From Emcibacteraceae bacterium (lineage in GTDB: Bacteria > Pseudomonadota > Alphaproteobacteria > Sphingomonadales > Emcibacteraceae), in assembly GCA_028281625.1 (NCBI GenBank), contig JANQJN010000172.1:1-45146 (forward strand): 45,146 nt of DNA. The letters run 5' to 3'. The notes below the pieces were generated by a model. The model had not been told where the DNA came from. It ran no database searches and saw nothing but the letters and a program-made list of their open reading frames with translations. Shown piece after piece: positions 26,569-34,611 of this stretch (its first letter is position 1; the number at the start of each line of letters is the position of its first letter). Both the position numbers and the translations under genes were made by a program.

Positions 26569-26799
26569 ATGTTTAACCTATATAAAGATGCAGTAGATCA
26601 AAATGGCTTCATGGGCCTAGTTGGAAAAGGCGAAAAAGCCATCAGTGAGAAAGAAGCAAATGAAAACCGTTGGATTGTATCCTCATTCGCAGTATTCAGC
26701 CTCTTGATTATCTCAGTGATCTCAAACGGCAGCCAAGCGCAAGCAGGCTTTGAAGCACAAAAACTCGCTAAAATCGCTTCATACACACAGGTTGCGTAA
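26569..26799 (+). CDS. Small single-pass membrane protein of unknown function
   Basis: A 76-residue protein I do not recognise. A charged N-terminal half (KGEKAISEKEANENR) precedes one hydrophobic segment (about 36-54, WIVSSFAVFSLLIISVISNG), then a small Ala/Gln-rich tail. It has a very good ribosome site (AAAGGAAG, 6-7 bases from ATG) and a near-consensus promoter, which suggest strong expression. The tail after the hydrophobic part might be periplasmic; alternatively the segment ending NGSQAQA could be read as an internal signal, which is less likely. The following gene is also small and unknown. Confidence 0.7.
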   Translation: MFNLYKDAVDQNGFMGLVGKGEKAISEKEANENRWIVSSFAVFSLLIISVISNGSQAQAGFEAQKLAKIASYTQVA

Positions 26800-26806
26800 C
26801 GAAACA

Positions 26807-26874
26807 CTAAATTCCGGGGCCACAACTTAATGGTCCACCCAATGAAGAGTAAAATCGACAAAAAAGGAATTTAG
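26807..26874 (+). repeat. Widely spaced inverted repeat after the small gene
   Basis: CTAAATTCC (26807-26815) pairs with GGAATTTAG (26866-26874). No T run follows, so it is not a typical terminator; it may be a 3' stabilising structure. Weak evidence. Confidence 0.3.
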
Positions 26875-26923
26875 GTGTGAGAAAAAATGAAAAACAACCA
26901 ACTTTACTAAAACTTAATATCCC

Positions 26924-26961
26924 CTCTCTATACTCCCTGTAAATATTCACAGTATAGAGAG
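26924..26961 (+). promoter_or_regulatory. Leader hairpin that buries part of the ribosome site
   Basis: CTCTCTATACT (26924-26934) and AGTATAGAGAG (26951-26961) are perfect 11-bp complements with a 16-base loop. The right arm ends in GAGAG and the next base completes GAGG (26958-26962 region), the only Shine-Dalgarno for the ATG at 26968. If transcribed, the hairpin would hide the ribosome site; if not, it could be an operator. Confidence 0.6.
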
Positions 26962-26967
26962 GCCTCC

Positions 26968-27228
26968 ATGACCCACTTTCTTTCTTCTGATAAGAATCCC
27001 GAAGGCTATAAACTTGAAGATGTTCTAAAACGCGTACGTAACGACATTCTCTACCGCGCTACAAAGATCATGGACGACGACAAGCCAGAAGCACAGCACG
27101 TACTTGCAAACAATATGGAAATCTTAAAGTTGCTTACAGAATCGATTGCGCTTGCAGAAGACAGCACACAGGTACTTAACCGCGCATTTGGATCCAGCAA
27201 GCCTGGTGCACCACGTATCGGCAAATAA
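26968..27228 (+). CDS. Small conserved-looking helical protein of unknown function
   Basis: An 86-residue soluble protein, mostly helical, with LEDVLKRVRNDILYRATKIMDDDKPEAQHVLANNMEILKLL split over two probable helices and a tail SSKPGAPRIGK. I do not recognise a named family. GAGG 6 bases before the ATG is the ribosome site and falls within a hairpin. It is 71 bases upstream of hisN on the same strand with no terminator between, so it may be co-transcribed with hisN. Codon use is like that of the neighbouring chromosomal genes. Confidence 0.7.
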   Translation: MTHFLSSDKNPEGYKLEDVLKRVRNDILYRATKIMDDDKPEAQHVLANNMEILKLLTESIALAEDSTQVLNRAFGSSKPGAPRIGK

Positions 27229-27299
27229 TGTAACATTTCCGTACTTGACATAGCAGCAGAAATCCTCGAAACATTTGGTCAGATTTCAAAGGTGATCAA

Positions 27300-28097
27300 A
27301 TGTCTGAAGACGATCTTAAAAAATACAAGGATTTCATGCATGACCTGGCCAACGCCGCAGCCAGCGTAACTCTTAAGTACTTCAAAAAACCTATCGAAGT
27401 TCTTAGTAAAGGTACAAAGCTTGGTACTGACTTTGATCCTGTAACCATCGCCGACAAAAACGCTGAAAAGGCGATCCGCGAACTTATCCGCACCCGTTTT
27501 CCTGAGCATAACATCATGGGTGAAGAAGAAGCCTATGAAGATAAGAACAGCGACTATACCTGGATAATAGATCCCATTGATGGCACCAGATCATATATTA
27601 CCGGCATCCCCACGTGGGGAACCCTGGTCGCGCTGCAGCACAAAGGCAAGACCATTGTTGGCATGCTTGACCAGCCGTACTTAAAAGAACGGTTTATTGG
27701 CACTACAAAGGGAACTCAGCTTAACGGCACCCACATTAAAACACGCGCGTGCAAAACAATTTTTGAGGCAACCATTTCGACCACCGACCCACTGCAACTC
27801 TTTAACGGTGAAGAAGAACAGGATAAGTTTTTCCGTGTTGCTGCTGGAGCCAAAACCATGCGCAACGGATATGACTGCTACGCCTATGCAATGATAGCTG
27901 CAGGATTTATTGATGTGGTGATCGAAAGTGGACTTGAACCCCACGATATTCAAGCACTTATACCAATAATCGAAGGTGCTGGCGGTATAGTCACCAATTG
28001 GCAAGGAGAACCTGTCCAATCCGGCGGGCAAGTAGTTGCTTGCGGGGATAACCGACTTCATGAACAGGTTATAGGCCTTCTTAATACTTCTGTTTAA
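27300..28097 (+). CDS. hisN: Histidinol-phosphatase, inositol monophosphatase type
   Basis: A 265-residue magnesium-dependent phosphatase of the inositol monophosphatase superfamily. Metal-site motifs: DFDPVTIADKNAE (near 46), GEEEAYED (near 74), WIIDPIDGTRSYITGIPTWGTLVAL (90-115), and LEPHDIQALIPIIEGAGG (near 215). The DPIDGTRSYITG-PTWGT form is the mark of HisN, the last-but-one step of histidine synthesis (L-histidinol phosphate to L-histidinol) in alphaproteobacteria and some others, rather than of general inositol phosphatases (DPLDGTxNF). AAGGTGA lies upstream of the ATG. Other his genes are not in the window. Confidence 0.9.
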   Translation: MSEDDLKKYKDFMHDLANAAASVTLKYFKKPIEVLSKGTKLGTDFDPVTIADKNAEKAIRELIRTRFPEHNIMGEEEAYEDKNSDYTWIIDPIDGTRSYITGIPTWGTLVALQHKGKTIVGMLDQPYLKERFIGTTKGTQLNGTHIKTRACKTIFEATISTTDPLQLFNGEEEQDKFFRVAAGAKTMRNGYDCYAYAMIAAGFIDVVIESGLEPHDIQALIPIIEGAGGIVTNWQGEPVQSGGQVVACGDNRLHEQVIGLLNTSV

Positions 28098-28108
28098 GCG
28101 CTAGAGAA

Positions 28109-28762
28109 CTAGCGCCAGCGACTACTGATAAAGTAACTGCCAACACCCAGCAGCATCATGAAGACCCCACCCATCATGAGAACCGCCTTTTCCATTGGCG
28201 CTCCTAACTGTGCAACATCATCGAGTGCATAATGACGAAAGCCACCTTCTACTTTTACAATATAGTCAGCACCTCGATTACTATCGAAATGCTGTCTATC
28301 GGTTTCAAAGCGTTCGATCGGTAAATCCCGGCTAAATATATCCATAGATTCACCTTCTTCAATCACCCCATATGATACATAGGTATATTCCATGGGTTGC
28401 GGAATTTCGAGCATGGTACCCATCATGGCTGTTGCGCCGCCTGCAGAAAAGAATATCAGTGCCGCGAGCAACCAGCCTCTTAAAAACTTTCTTTCCTGCG
28501 CCTCCGTGATTAAAATTGCGCTCCTTACCGCGCTTACTTCTTTGAGTTTTTGTAATTCCGAAGATTCCACCGATGCTGTCATTGATTGAACATCAATGCC
28601 ATACGCTTCAACAAGTCGTACAAATACATCTTCGGATGGATATGATTTTCCGGTTTCCAACTTTGAAAGATACGACTGTTCAATTTCCGCGAGGGAGGCC
28701 GCTTCCGGTTGAGTAAGCCCCACGCCTTCTCGTTTCTTACGTAGATAATCACCAAATTTCAT
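28109..28762 (-). CDS. Membrane-anchored XRE family regulator
   Basis: A 217-residue protein: XRE helix-turn-helix at 1-62 (FGDYLRKKREGVGLTQPEAASLAEIEQSYLSKLETGKSYPSED), a helical linker, a first membrane helix (about 94-118, WLLAALIFFSAGGATAMMG), an outer segment of about 70 residues (YVSYGVIEEGESMDIF ... RGADYIVKVEGGFRHYALDD), and a second helix at about 190-212. The DNA-binding domain would be cytoplasmic and the segment between the helices periplasmic, a one-component sensor layout. AGGAGAAG precedes the ATG. It is convergent with hisN (11 bp). Targets are not evident; its own promoter region 28763-28954 holds repeats of ATGAATAT. Confidence 0.85.
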   Translation of the reverse strand: MKFGDYLRKKREGVGLTQPEAASLAEIEQSYLSKLETGKSYPSEDVFVRLVEAYGIDVQSMTASVESSELQKLKEVSAVRSAILITEAQERKFLRGWLLAALIFFSAGGATAMMGTMLEIPQPMEYTYVSYGVIEEGESMDIFSRDLPIERFETDRQHFDSNRGADYIVKVEGGFRHYALDDVAQLGAPMEKAVLMMGGVFMMLLGVGSYFISSRWR

Positions 28763-28954
28763 TTTCTTCTCCTATCTGTTTTGATTAGCGGTAATCGACT
28801 GTTTTGAGTGCTACACCGCATCTACAGAGGAAAGTCTTTTGAATTCCAGCAGGGAATGCCAGATGAATATTTATGAATATACCGTCAATAATTAAGAATA
28901 TTCAACAGTTTATGAGCAATCAAAAACCTGTGAACGGGATTGTAATCAAAAATT

Positions 28955-30331
28955 CTAATAATCGTGATTGTCGCTTTTTGCTTTTAGGCGCTTGATATAG
29001 GTGCTGCAGTGGCGCGGGAATTCTTCGGCATAAAAAGGAAAATTTATCCCGACTATTGAAACGATAAAATGTTTATCATCCATGCTGACAAAATGGATAC
29101 CATTTATGCCTATGACTTGTGAACCGTCCTCAAGGTGCACGGTAAACCTGTCTCTTGCATTAACATTAATAAATTTTTTGAGCCGCTCGTGGTCCACATT
29201 GACAAACACCCCTTTGTTTATGAGGTCTATGAAAAAATCGTATTTGAGCTCTACATTATATTCTCGTAGGTGTCCTGCCACCACACCATTGGTTGGATCC
29301 CCGCTCTCAAAATTAGTGGCCCCAATTACTTTCCCATCCAGCTTCACCTGATACACTTTTTCATCGTCAGGCTCCGCCAGCCCCTCAAGGAAGAAGATGG
29401 TTATATCGGAAATCACGCCTTTGCGAATACTATCCACTTCACGGTATATTTCATGGCGCGAACCTTTGACGATTTTAATGATGGCATTTGGCATCTTTTT
29501 TAAAAGATCGATGGTTGTCTTATTGTCAACAACCTGTTCGTCATCGGCAAGAAGCGCGAGAATAGGTGTTTTTATTCGCGCGGCAAAACCAGGCGCCTGG
29601 AGCGATTTCAAACTTTTAATAACACCATCAAGCCAACCTATGGTAACACCGCCAATAAAAAGTTCCGGCTTTTCCTCAAGAACGGTCTGCGACCAGTCGT
29701 ATCTTTCCTTATCGTGGGTAAGTCGCTTGAACGCATATTCGTGATCAATCATATCCTTGTGACGTGGTTGACCTGGCGCAAAAAACTTTGAAAAACCGAG
29801 CATGTTGGCAAGCTTGGTATATGCTTTAGTCAAAAATGTAAAAACAGGCCCACCAATATTAAAATTGGTAAATGGCGCCATCAATACGGCTCGATCAAAT
29901 ATATCTGGATGGTCATGCAGGTACTTTAAGGCAAATTGCGCTCCCATAGAATGAGCCACAAGATAAAGCGGAAAATCACCTTTTTCCGGCAACACGAGAT
30001 TTTCCACTACTTCATGCATATCAAGAACGATTGCATCAATATCCGGGTTATGGCTTTTTTTGGGGTTATCCAGGTGCCTTCCTGATCCGCCTTGTCCGCG
30101 GTGATCATAACTCCAGACGTTAAACCCTCGTCTTTGAAGATCCTCAATAAATTCCTTGTATTTTTCCAGAAATTCCCGGTGCCCGTTCACAAGTAATACA
30201 GTGGCAACAGCTTTTCCTCTGGCCGCAAAATAACCAGCGCGCAGCCGCATACCGTCCCGCATATCCAAATCACTAATTTTGCAATTATTGGGCAAAAATT
30301 TATAGTTATTATTATTTGCTACCGACTCCAT
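28955..30331 (-). CDS. Alpha/beta hydrolase (monoacylglycerol lipase-like) with C-terminal extension
   Basis: A 458-residue protein. Residues about 20-315 are a serine hydrolase of the monoacylglycerol lipase / serine aminopeptidase S33 type: VLLVNGHREFLEKYKEF, VWSYDHRGQGGSG, nucleophile AHSMGAQ (Ser128), Asp in LLADDEQVVD and His in GSRHEIYRE. The remaining 130-140 residues (from about KVYQVKLDGKVIG) are an unusual addition rich in beta-strand, with GSQVIGINGIHFVSMDD; typical family members end near 310. There is no signal peptide, so it is likely cytoplasmic or membrane-associated and would act on lipid esters. AGGAA lies just before the ATG. It is divergent from the peroxiredoxin gene. Confidence 0.88.
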   Translation of the reverse strand: MESVANNNNYKFLPNNCKISDLDMRDGMRLRAGYFAARGKAVATVLLVNGHREFLEKYKEFIEDLQRRGFNVWSYDHRGQGGSGRHLDNPKKSHNPDIDAIVLDMHEVVENLVLPEKGDFPLYLVAHSMGAQFALKYLHDHPDIFDRAVLMAPFTNFNIGGPVFTFLTKAYTKLANMLGFSKFFAPGQPRHKDMIDHEYAFKRLTHDKERYDWSQTVLEEKPELFIGGVTIGWLDGVIKSLKSLQAPGFAARIKTPILALLADDEQVVDNKTTIDLLKKMPNAIIKIVKGSRHEIYREVDSIRKGVISDITIFFLEGLAEPDDEKVYQVKLDGKVIGATNFESGDPTNGVVAGHLREYNVELKYDFFIDLINKGVFVNVDHERLKKFINVNARDRFTVHLEDGSQVIGINGIHFVSMDDKHFIVSIVGINFPFYAEEFPRHCSTYIKRLKAKSDNHDY

Positions 30332-30374
30332 TTCCTATGTTTACTACCCCCACAAATAAATAACAATAATTCCC

Positions 30375-30428
30375 TTGACTATGGCGCGCGGAAATATCTA
30401 TTTTAAAACCATTCTAATTATTAATTAG
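30375..30428 (+). promoter_or_regulatory. Peroxiredoxin promoter with palindrome near the start of transcription
   Basis: TTGACT (30375-30380), 18-base spacer, TATTTT (30399-30404). A perfect palindrome with one central base, CTAATTA-T-TAATTAG (30414-30428), covers roughly +3 to +18, a position suited to a repressor. Confidence 0.6.
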
Positions 30429-30462
30429 CATAAAATCACAATCATAAAAATGGAGAATTAAA

Positions 30463-31062
30463 ATGTCCCTCATCGGCCAAAGAGCCCCTGACTTTACCGC
30501 ACAAGCCGTCATGGAAGATGGCACAATTACAGAAATGAATTTACATGATTACCTTGATGGTGATTATGGTCTCGTTTACTTTTATCCACTTGATTTCACA
30601 TTTGTTTGTCCTTCTGAAATCATAGCGTTTTCAAATCGCATGGATAAATTTAAAGAGCTCGGCTGCAAAGTTATTGGTGTGAGCGTAGATAGTCAGTTCT
30701 CACACTATGCATGGCGCAACACACCCGTCGAAAAAGGTGGTATTGGCTCCATCAATTATCCTTTGGTTGCGGATATTACAAAATCCATTGCGACAGATTA
30801 CGGCGTACTTATCGAAGGTGCTGGCGTAGCCCTTCGCGGCTCTTTCCTTGTCGATAAAGCAGGTAATATCCGTCACTATGTGATCAATGACTTACCACTT
30901 GGCCGCAATGTAGATGAAAGTATCCGTATGGTCGAAGCGCTTCAATTCCATGAAGAGCACGGCGAAGTTTGCCCTGCGGGATGGAATAAAGGTGATGACG
31001 GAATGACACCAAATGCTGAAGGTGTCGCAAGTTATCTTGAAGGGCACGCAGACGACCTTTAA
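30463..31062 (+). CDS. Typical 2-Cys peroxiredoxin (AhpC/Prx1 type)
   Basis: A 199-residue cytosolic peroxidase that reduces hydrogen peroxide and organic hydroperoxides through a peroxidatic Cys in DFTFVCPSEI (near residue 48) and a resolving Cys in GEVCPAGW (near 169) of the partner subunit. PLGRNVDESIRMVEALQF and the YFYPLDFTF loop are standard. The C-terminus ends DDL without the YF helix seen in eukaryotic, easily over-oxidised forms. Strong GGAG ribosome site. No AhpF neighbour, so thioredoxin or another reductant is likely. The palindrome just past its promoter suggests redox or metal control, but the regulator is unknown. Confidence 0.95.
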   Translation: MSLIGQRAPDFTAQAVMEDGTITEMNLHDYLDGDYGLVYFYPLDFTFVCPSEIIAFSNRMDKFKELGCKVIGVSVDSQFSHYAWRNTPVEKGGIGSINYPLVADITKSIATDYGVLIEGAGVALRGSFLVDKAGNIRHYVINDLPLGRNVDESIRMVEALQFHEEHGEVCPAGWNKGDDGMTPNAEGVASYLEGHADDL

Positions 31063-31086
31063 AAAATATAAAATAATTTATAAAAG

Positions 31087-31117
31087 AAAACCCCGGTTCA
31101 TTTAGCCGGGGTTTTTT
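31087..31117 (+). terminator. Rho-independent terminator after the peroxiredoxin gene
   Basis: Stem AACCCCGG / CCGGGGTT with a loop of 9 bases, followed by TTTTTT; an A run on the left lets it also work for the convergent symporter gene. Confidence 0.9.
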
Positions 31118-31138
31118 CGTTTTGATATTCCTAATTGC

Positions 31139-32383
31139 CTAGACTTGGGGCTCAGCCCTGAACTGCTCAAGGTCAATTTCATCTTCCCATTTAGCCACGG
31201 CAGTACTAACTGCAAGGTCACCGGTTACATTCACCGTCGTACGAAGCATATCAAGTGGTCTGTCAAATGGCAGCAGGAAGCCGACCACGATCGCTGTTTG
31301 ATCCGCAGTGATGCCCATTACGCCAAGCACACCCGCAAGCAAAAACAGACTTGCTGAAGGAACGGCTGCCGTACCAATGGAAGCGATGGTTGTGGTCAGG
31401 GCGATGAGCGCATAATCGGCAAAGCCAAGTTCAATCCCGAAAGATTGCGCTGTAAAGACTGCAACGGTTCCCACATAAATCGCCGTACCGTCCATATTGA
31501 TGGTCGCCCCAAGCGGGATAACCGAAGAGGCTACAGGCGGTTTAATACCCAGGTTATCTTCCGCCACCGCCATGGTGACCGGCATGGTCGCGCTGCTGGA
31601 TGAAGTAGAAAAGGCAACCAGCTGGGCATCAATAATATCTTTGAAGAACCGAACCGCAGGAAGCCGAAGCACCAACTGTATCAACCCACCATGCGTAAGC
31701 AGAACATGTGTCAGGCAGCCTGCCAGGATCGTCCCAGCCAGTGGTGCGACGTCTAGTAAAACTGCAACCCCTCTCGTTCCGGTTACTGCCGCAATCAACG
31801 CGAAAACGCCAAACGGAGCAACTTCCATAATGATGTGAGTTATTTTGAGCACAACTTCAGCTGCGCTATCCATGAGATTGCCCATTGGTTTGGCTTTTTC
31901 GCCAGCCAGCATAATGCCAATACCGACCATAAGCGCGAAGAAAATCACCGCTAGAATATCGGCGTCAGCAAGTGCCTTCACTGGATTTTCAGGTACAATA
32001 TTCATCAAACGCTCACCAAGGGGCATTGGTTCGGTTAACGAAACTGCTTCCCCACCACCGATAGAAACCCCCTCTCCTGGCTGTACTATCGCAGCCAAGG
32101 TGAGCCCAATGATAATCGCAACTGCCGTTGTACCAAGATAAAGTCCCAGGGTCTTTGCGCCGATGGATCCTAGTTTTTGGGGACTTCCCATGGCCACGAC
32201 ACCCGAAACCAACGTAACAAAGATCAGCGGCACAACAATCATACGGATCAATCGAATGAAGAGATCACCGATCCATTTGATATTGCCCGCACTTTCACCG
32301 AATATCTGTCCAACGATCACGCCAAGGATCAGCGCGATCAAAATCCGCTTCCACAGCTTCATTTCAAACCAGAATTTAAACAT
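31139..32383 (-). CDS. Dicarboxylate/amino acid:cation symporter (DAACS/SDF family)
   Basis: A 414-residue inner membrane transporter with the eight-helix, two-hairpin fold of GltP/DctA proteins. Signatures are MIVVPLIFVTLVSGV in helix 3 region, the serine-rich hairpin AFSTSSSSATMPVTM (near 265), GATINMDGTAIY (near 305) and PFDRPLDMLRTTVNVTGD near the end, where the Arg and Asp normally coordinate substrate. It takes up glutamate, aspartate or C4-dicarboxylates with sodium ions or protons; specificity cannot be read with certainty. It is convergent with the peroxiredoxin gene and stands alone. The region to the tRNA gene (32384-32567) shows no further gene. Confidence 0.95.
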   Translation of the reverse strand: MFKFWFEMKLWKRILIALILGVIVGQIFGESAGNIKWIGDLFIRLIRMIVVPLIFVTLVSGVVAMGSPQKLGSIGAKTLGLYLGTTAVAIIIGLTLAAIVQPGEGVSIGGGEAVSLTEPMPLGERLMNIVPENPVKALADADILAVIFFALMVGIGIMLAGEKAKPMGNLMDSAAEVVLKITHIIMEVAPFGVFALIAAVTGTRGVAVLLDVAPLAGTILAGCLTHVLLTHGGLIQLVLRLPAVRFFKDIIDAQLVAFSTSSSSATMPVTMAVAEDNLGIKPPVASSVIPLGATINMDGTAIYVGTVAVFTAQSFGIELGFADYALIALTTTIASIGTAAVPSASLFLLAGVLGVMGITADQTAIVVGFLLPFDRPLDMLRTTVNVTGDLAVSTAVAKWEDEIDLEQFRAEPQV

Positions 32384-32567
32384 ATTGAGTACTTCCCTAT
32401 TATTTTTTTCTTATTATCAATCAACAACTATATCCCACATTTCAAAAAAGTGAAAAGATATTTGCGTCAAAGAAATGACCGCCTAAAATCAATTGAACAT
32501 TTTTTCAGAATTGTTGATTGCCTTAAGTGCAAAGATTAAGTAGTCTGCGCCATCTTTACTAGGATGC

Positions 32568-32644
<77 letters not shown>

Positions 32645-32650
32645 ATAAAA

Positions 32651-33778
32651 TCAATATATTAGCTCTTTCAACATAGCATCAACTAACACGCTTTTGACAC
32701 GCAGTTCGGCAAAAAAATAGTCGATGGCTTTTGTTGCCTCGCTGAGATACGTAGGATCATACGGAGCATACACTTCAGTAATAGACAATTCCTGTCGCTT
32801 ATGGCCCAACTGACTAGATATTTCCCACGGCGGAACACCTTGCTTACGAAGCCACCGAGCCATAGTGTGGCGCAGGGAGTACGGATTAACGTGATCGTCT
32901 AGGTTAGCGTTCTTTCGTGCAGTGCGCCACGTTGTACGTACACTCTTGAGCGGAGTAGGAGCACCACCTACTAAGCATGTTTCAGATGGCATACCGTGAT
33001 AGCTTTCAATCAGTGGCACAATATTCTCTGGCATTCTTACGGTTGGACGGTATTTGGTCGTTTGCTGACGATCTTTTGGGTTGAGGTGTATTAAGCGATT
33101 CTGTACATCACATTGTCCAACGGTCAGCTCACGAATTGCATCTGGTCGCCCTGCTGTCGCAAGCATTAGTACAATAAACATTTTTAACTTTGGATTTTGT
33201 GTAGCACCAAACAGCTCACTTATTTCTTCAATCTCCATTGGACGCCCTTTAGGTGGCGATGCTTCTTTATCTTCTTTTGAAATACCTAATATGAACGGAA
33301 CATTTTTTATCTCTCCTCGTTTCCACGCATAATTAATCGCGGCTCGGCCAACACCGAGCACACGACTAACTGATGTACCTTTCATGCCCTTATCTTTAAG
33401 CCATACATGAAAACGACCCTGTAAGTCAGCATCGCTAATATCAGCAACTGTTCGATCCATGTAGAACGTCAACCAATATTGAAGTGAAATGCGAGTGCGC
33501 TCCGCAGACGGTAGATGCTGTCCATGATGCTCCCAATAGCGAGCAATGATTTCTGCAAGAGAATGATCTTCTGCCTTATTACTACTCGGTGTGTTGTTCA
33601 GAACAAACCAATCTGTCAGCTTTTGTTTGGCTTCTTCAATATCCGTTGTGCCGAGGCTACTGCGTCTTGTTTGCCGAGTGTTGTTGTCGAACCACGTTCG
33701 ACACCATGCGGGGCTGTTTCCTCTTTGGGAGAGCCAGTAATCTCCGATTTGGAAGTGCCTTTTTGTGTATTGTGGCAT
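32651..33778 (-). CDS. int: Tyrosine site-specific integrase
   Basis: A 375-residue integrase. The N-terminal part ([21 protein letters not shown], then [21 protein letters not shown]) is the DNA-arm/SAM-like region common to island integrases. The catalytic domain has Arg in [10 protein letters not shown] (near 215), HxxR in LRHTMARW (near 303), His in QLGHKR and the nucleophile Tyr in TEVYAPYDP (near 336). It breaks and rejoins DNA at att sites, here most likely in the adjacent tRNA-Arg. The stop lies 6 bases past the tRNA. The start codon at 33778 lies inside the upstream HTH gene, a 163-bp overlap in another frame; the N-terminal motif argues that the full-length start is real. Confidence 0.95.
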   Translation of the reverse strand: MPQYTKRHFQIGDYWLSQRGNSPAWCRTWFDNNTRQTRRSSLGTTDIEEAKQKLTDWFVLNNTPSSNKAEDHSLAEIIARYWEHHGQHLPSAERTRISLQYWLTFYMDRTVADISDADLQGRFHVWLKDKGMKGTSVSRVLGVGRAAINYAWKRGEIKNVPFILGISKEDKEASPPKGRPMEIEEISELFGATQNPKLKMFIVLMLATAGRPDAIRELTVGQCDVQNRLIHLNPKDRQQTTKYRPTVRMPENIVPLIESYHGMPSETCLVGGAPTPLKSVRTTWRTARKNANLDDHVNPYSLRHTMARWLRKQGVPPWEISSQLGHKRQELSITEVYAPYDPTYLSEATKAIDYFFAELRVKSVLVDAMLKELIY

Positions 33779-34005
33779 TGCATATTCTCCAAAAGATACT
33801 CAAGTAATTGAAAGCCAAAAAAGGCTATCTTTCTTTCTGATACTCGGATGTATGCGATACTGCCACTTTGACGAATTCGCTTTAACGTAGCTGGCGAAAC
33901 GCCAATTATTTCTGAAGACTCAGTTTCTGAATAACGGCTATAGAGTGGTACGCCCATCTCTAAGGCCATTTCTTTCAACAACTCCTTGTCCTCTGGTTTG
34001 ACCAT
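33616..34005 (-). CDS. Excisionase/AlpA-like helix-turn-helix protein overlapping int
   Basis: A 129-residue protein. The central part RYSETESSEIIGVSPATLKRIRQSGSIAYIRVSERKIAF is a MerR/excisionase-type winged helix that would bind DNA, and its place just before int fits a recombination directionality factor or regulator of int. The last 54 residues are polar and low in complexity and are encoded over the start of int in another frame. I choose ATG 34005 (MVKPEDKEL) instead of the ATG at 34074, because a good promoter (TTTACA / TATACT, 18-base spacer) lies between the two. Translational coupling of int to this gene is likely. Confidence 0.75.
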   Translation of the reverse strand: MVKPEDKELLKEMALEMGVPLYSRYSETESSEIIGVSPATLKRIRQSGSIAYIRVSERKIAFFGFQLLEYLLENMQCHNTQKGTSKSEITGSPKEETAPHGVERGSTTTLGKQDAVASAQRILKKPNKS

Positions 34006-34038
34006 AGCTAAAAGTACTCTTTTCGCATATATGTACAA

Positions 34039-34118
34039 CGAGTATACTCGGTTTGTAAGAATCGTGTAAAGCATGACGTGAAATTATGATGTTTTAGTAG
34101 CACATTATAGAGTATACT
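34039..34118. promoter_or_regulatory. Divergent promoter region with two AGTATACT palindromes
   Basis: The minus-strand promoter is TTTACA (34065-34070) / TATACT (34041-34046), inside the 12-bp palindrome CGAGTATACTCG (34039-34050). A second AGTATACT lies at 34111-34118, exactly 70 bp away, where TATACT can be the -10 of the plus-strand gene at 34170. One regulator may thus control both directions. Confidence 0.6.
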
Positions 34119-34169
34119 GCGCATACAAGTGGAAAACGTCGCAAACAATATCTAAGGGAATAGTATCTA

Positions 34170-34568
34170 ATGTCTCTAGAGAATGAACCCAATGACACAG
34201 CCGAGGGGGTAGTAGCCCACGACAAAGAGTATCCAGATCAAATGCAGTCTCAGTATGCAAATATCCGCGTTGCATTGCAGTCATATGACGAAGTGTGCGA
34301 ACTACTCGATAAAGGTATTACGGGAGACGAGTATGGCTCTCAAGAGGAAATACGCGATGCACATACCACACTCGAAAGAACACTCCACAATGTTCTAGAA
34401 GATATACACGAAGACGATTTGGTACTAGGTCTTGAAAATGGCGATCTCACTGAAAAAGAAGCAACAAATGCTATTCGTTATAAACGCAAACTAGAATTGG
34501 AACAAATCCGCGATAGCTACGCCAACGAAGCTACACGCAACCACGATGACGATGAGCGTGAAAGATAA
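34170..34568 (+). CDS. Acidic helical protein of unknown function
   Basis: A 132-residue, strongly acidic soluble protein (for example LEDIHEDDLVLGLENGDLTEKEA and a tail NHDDDERER). It looks mostly helical and has no membrane segment. I recognise no family. AAGGGAA lies 9 bases before the ATG. It is divergent from the excisionase-like gene and shares an AGTATACT palindromic element with it, so it may be part of the island control region; small acidic island proteins sometimes mimic DNA, but nothing here proves that. Confidence 0.65.
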   Translation: MSLENEPNDTAEGVVAHDKEYPDQMQSQYANIRVALQSYDEVCELLDKGITGDEYGSQEEIRDAHTTLERTLHNVLEDIHEDDLVLGLENGDLTEKEATNAIRYKRKLELEQIRDSYANEATRNHDDDERER

Positions 34569-34611
34569 TAACGCTATCGCTCAAATCGTAATTGAGTAGC
34601 ATTCGGCTGAT

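Noticed and set aside
31497..32141. Long plus-strand frames opposite the symporter gene
   Set aside because: Shadows of a well-supported membrane transporter gene.
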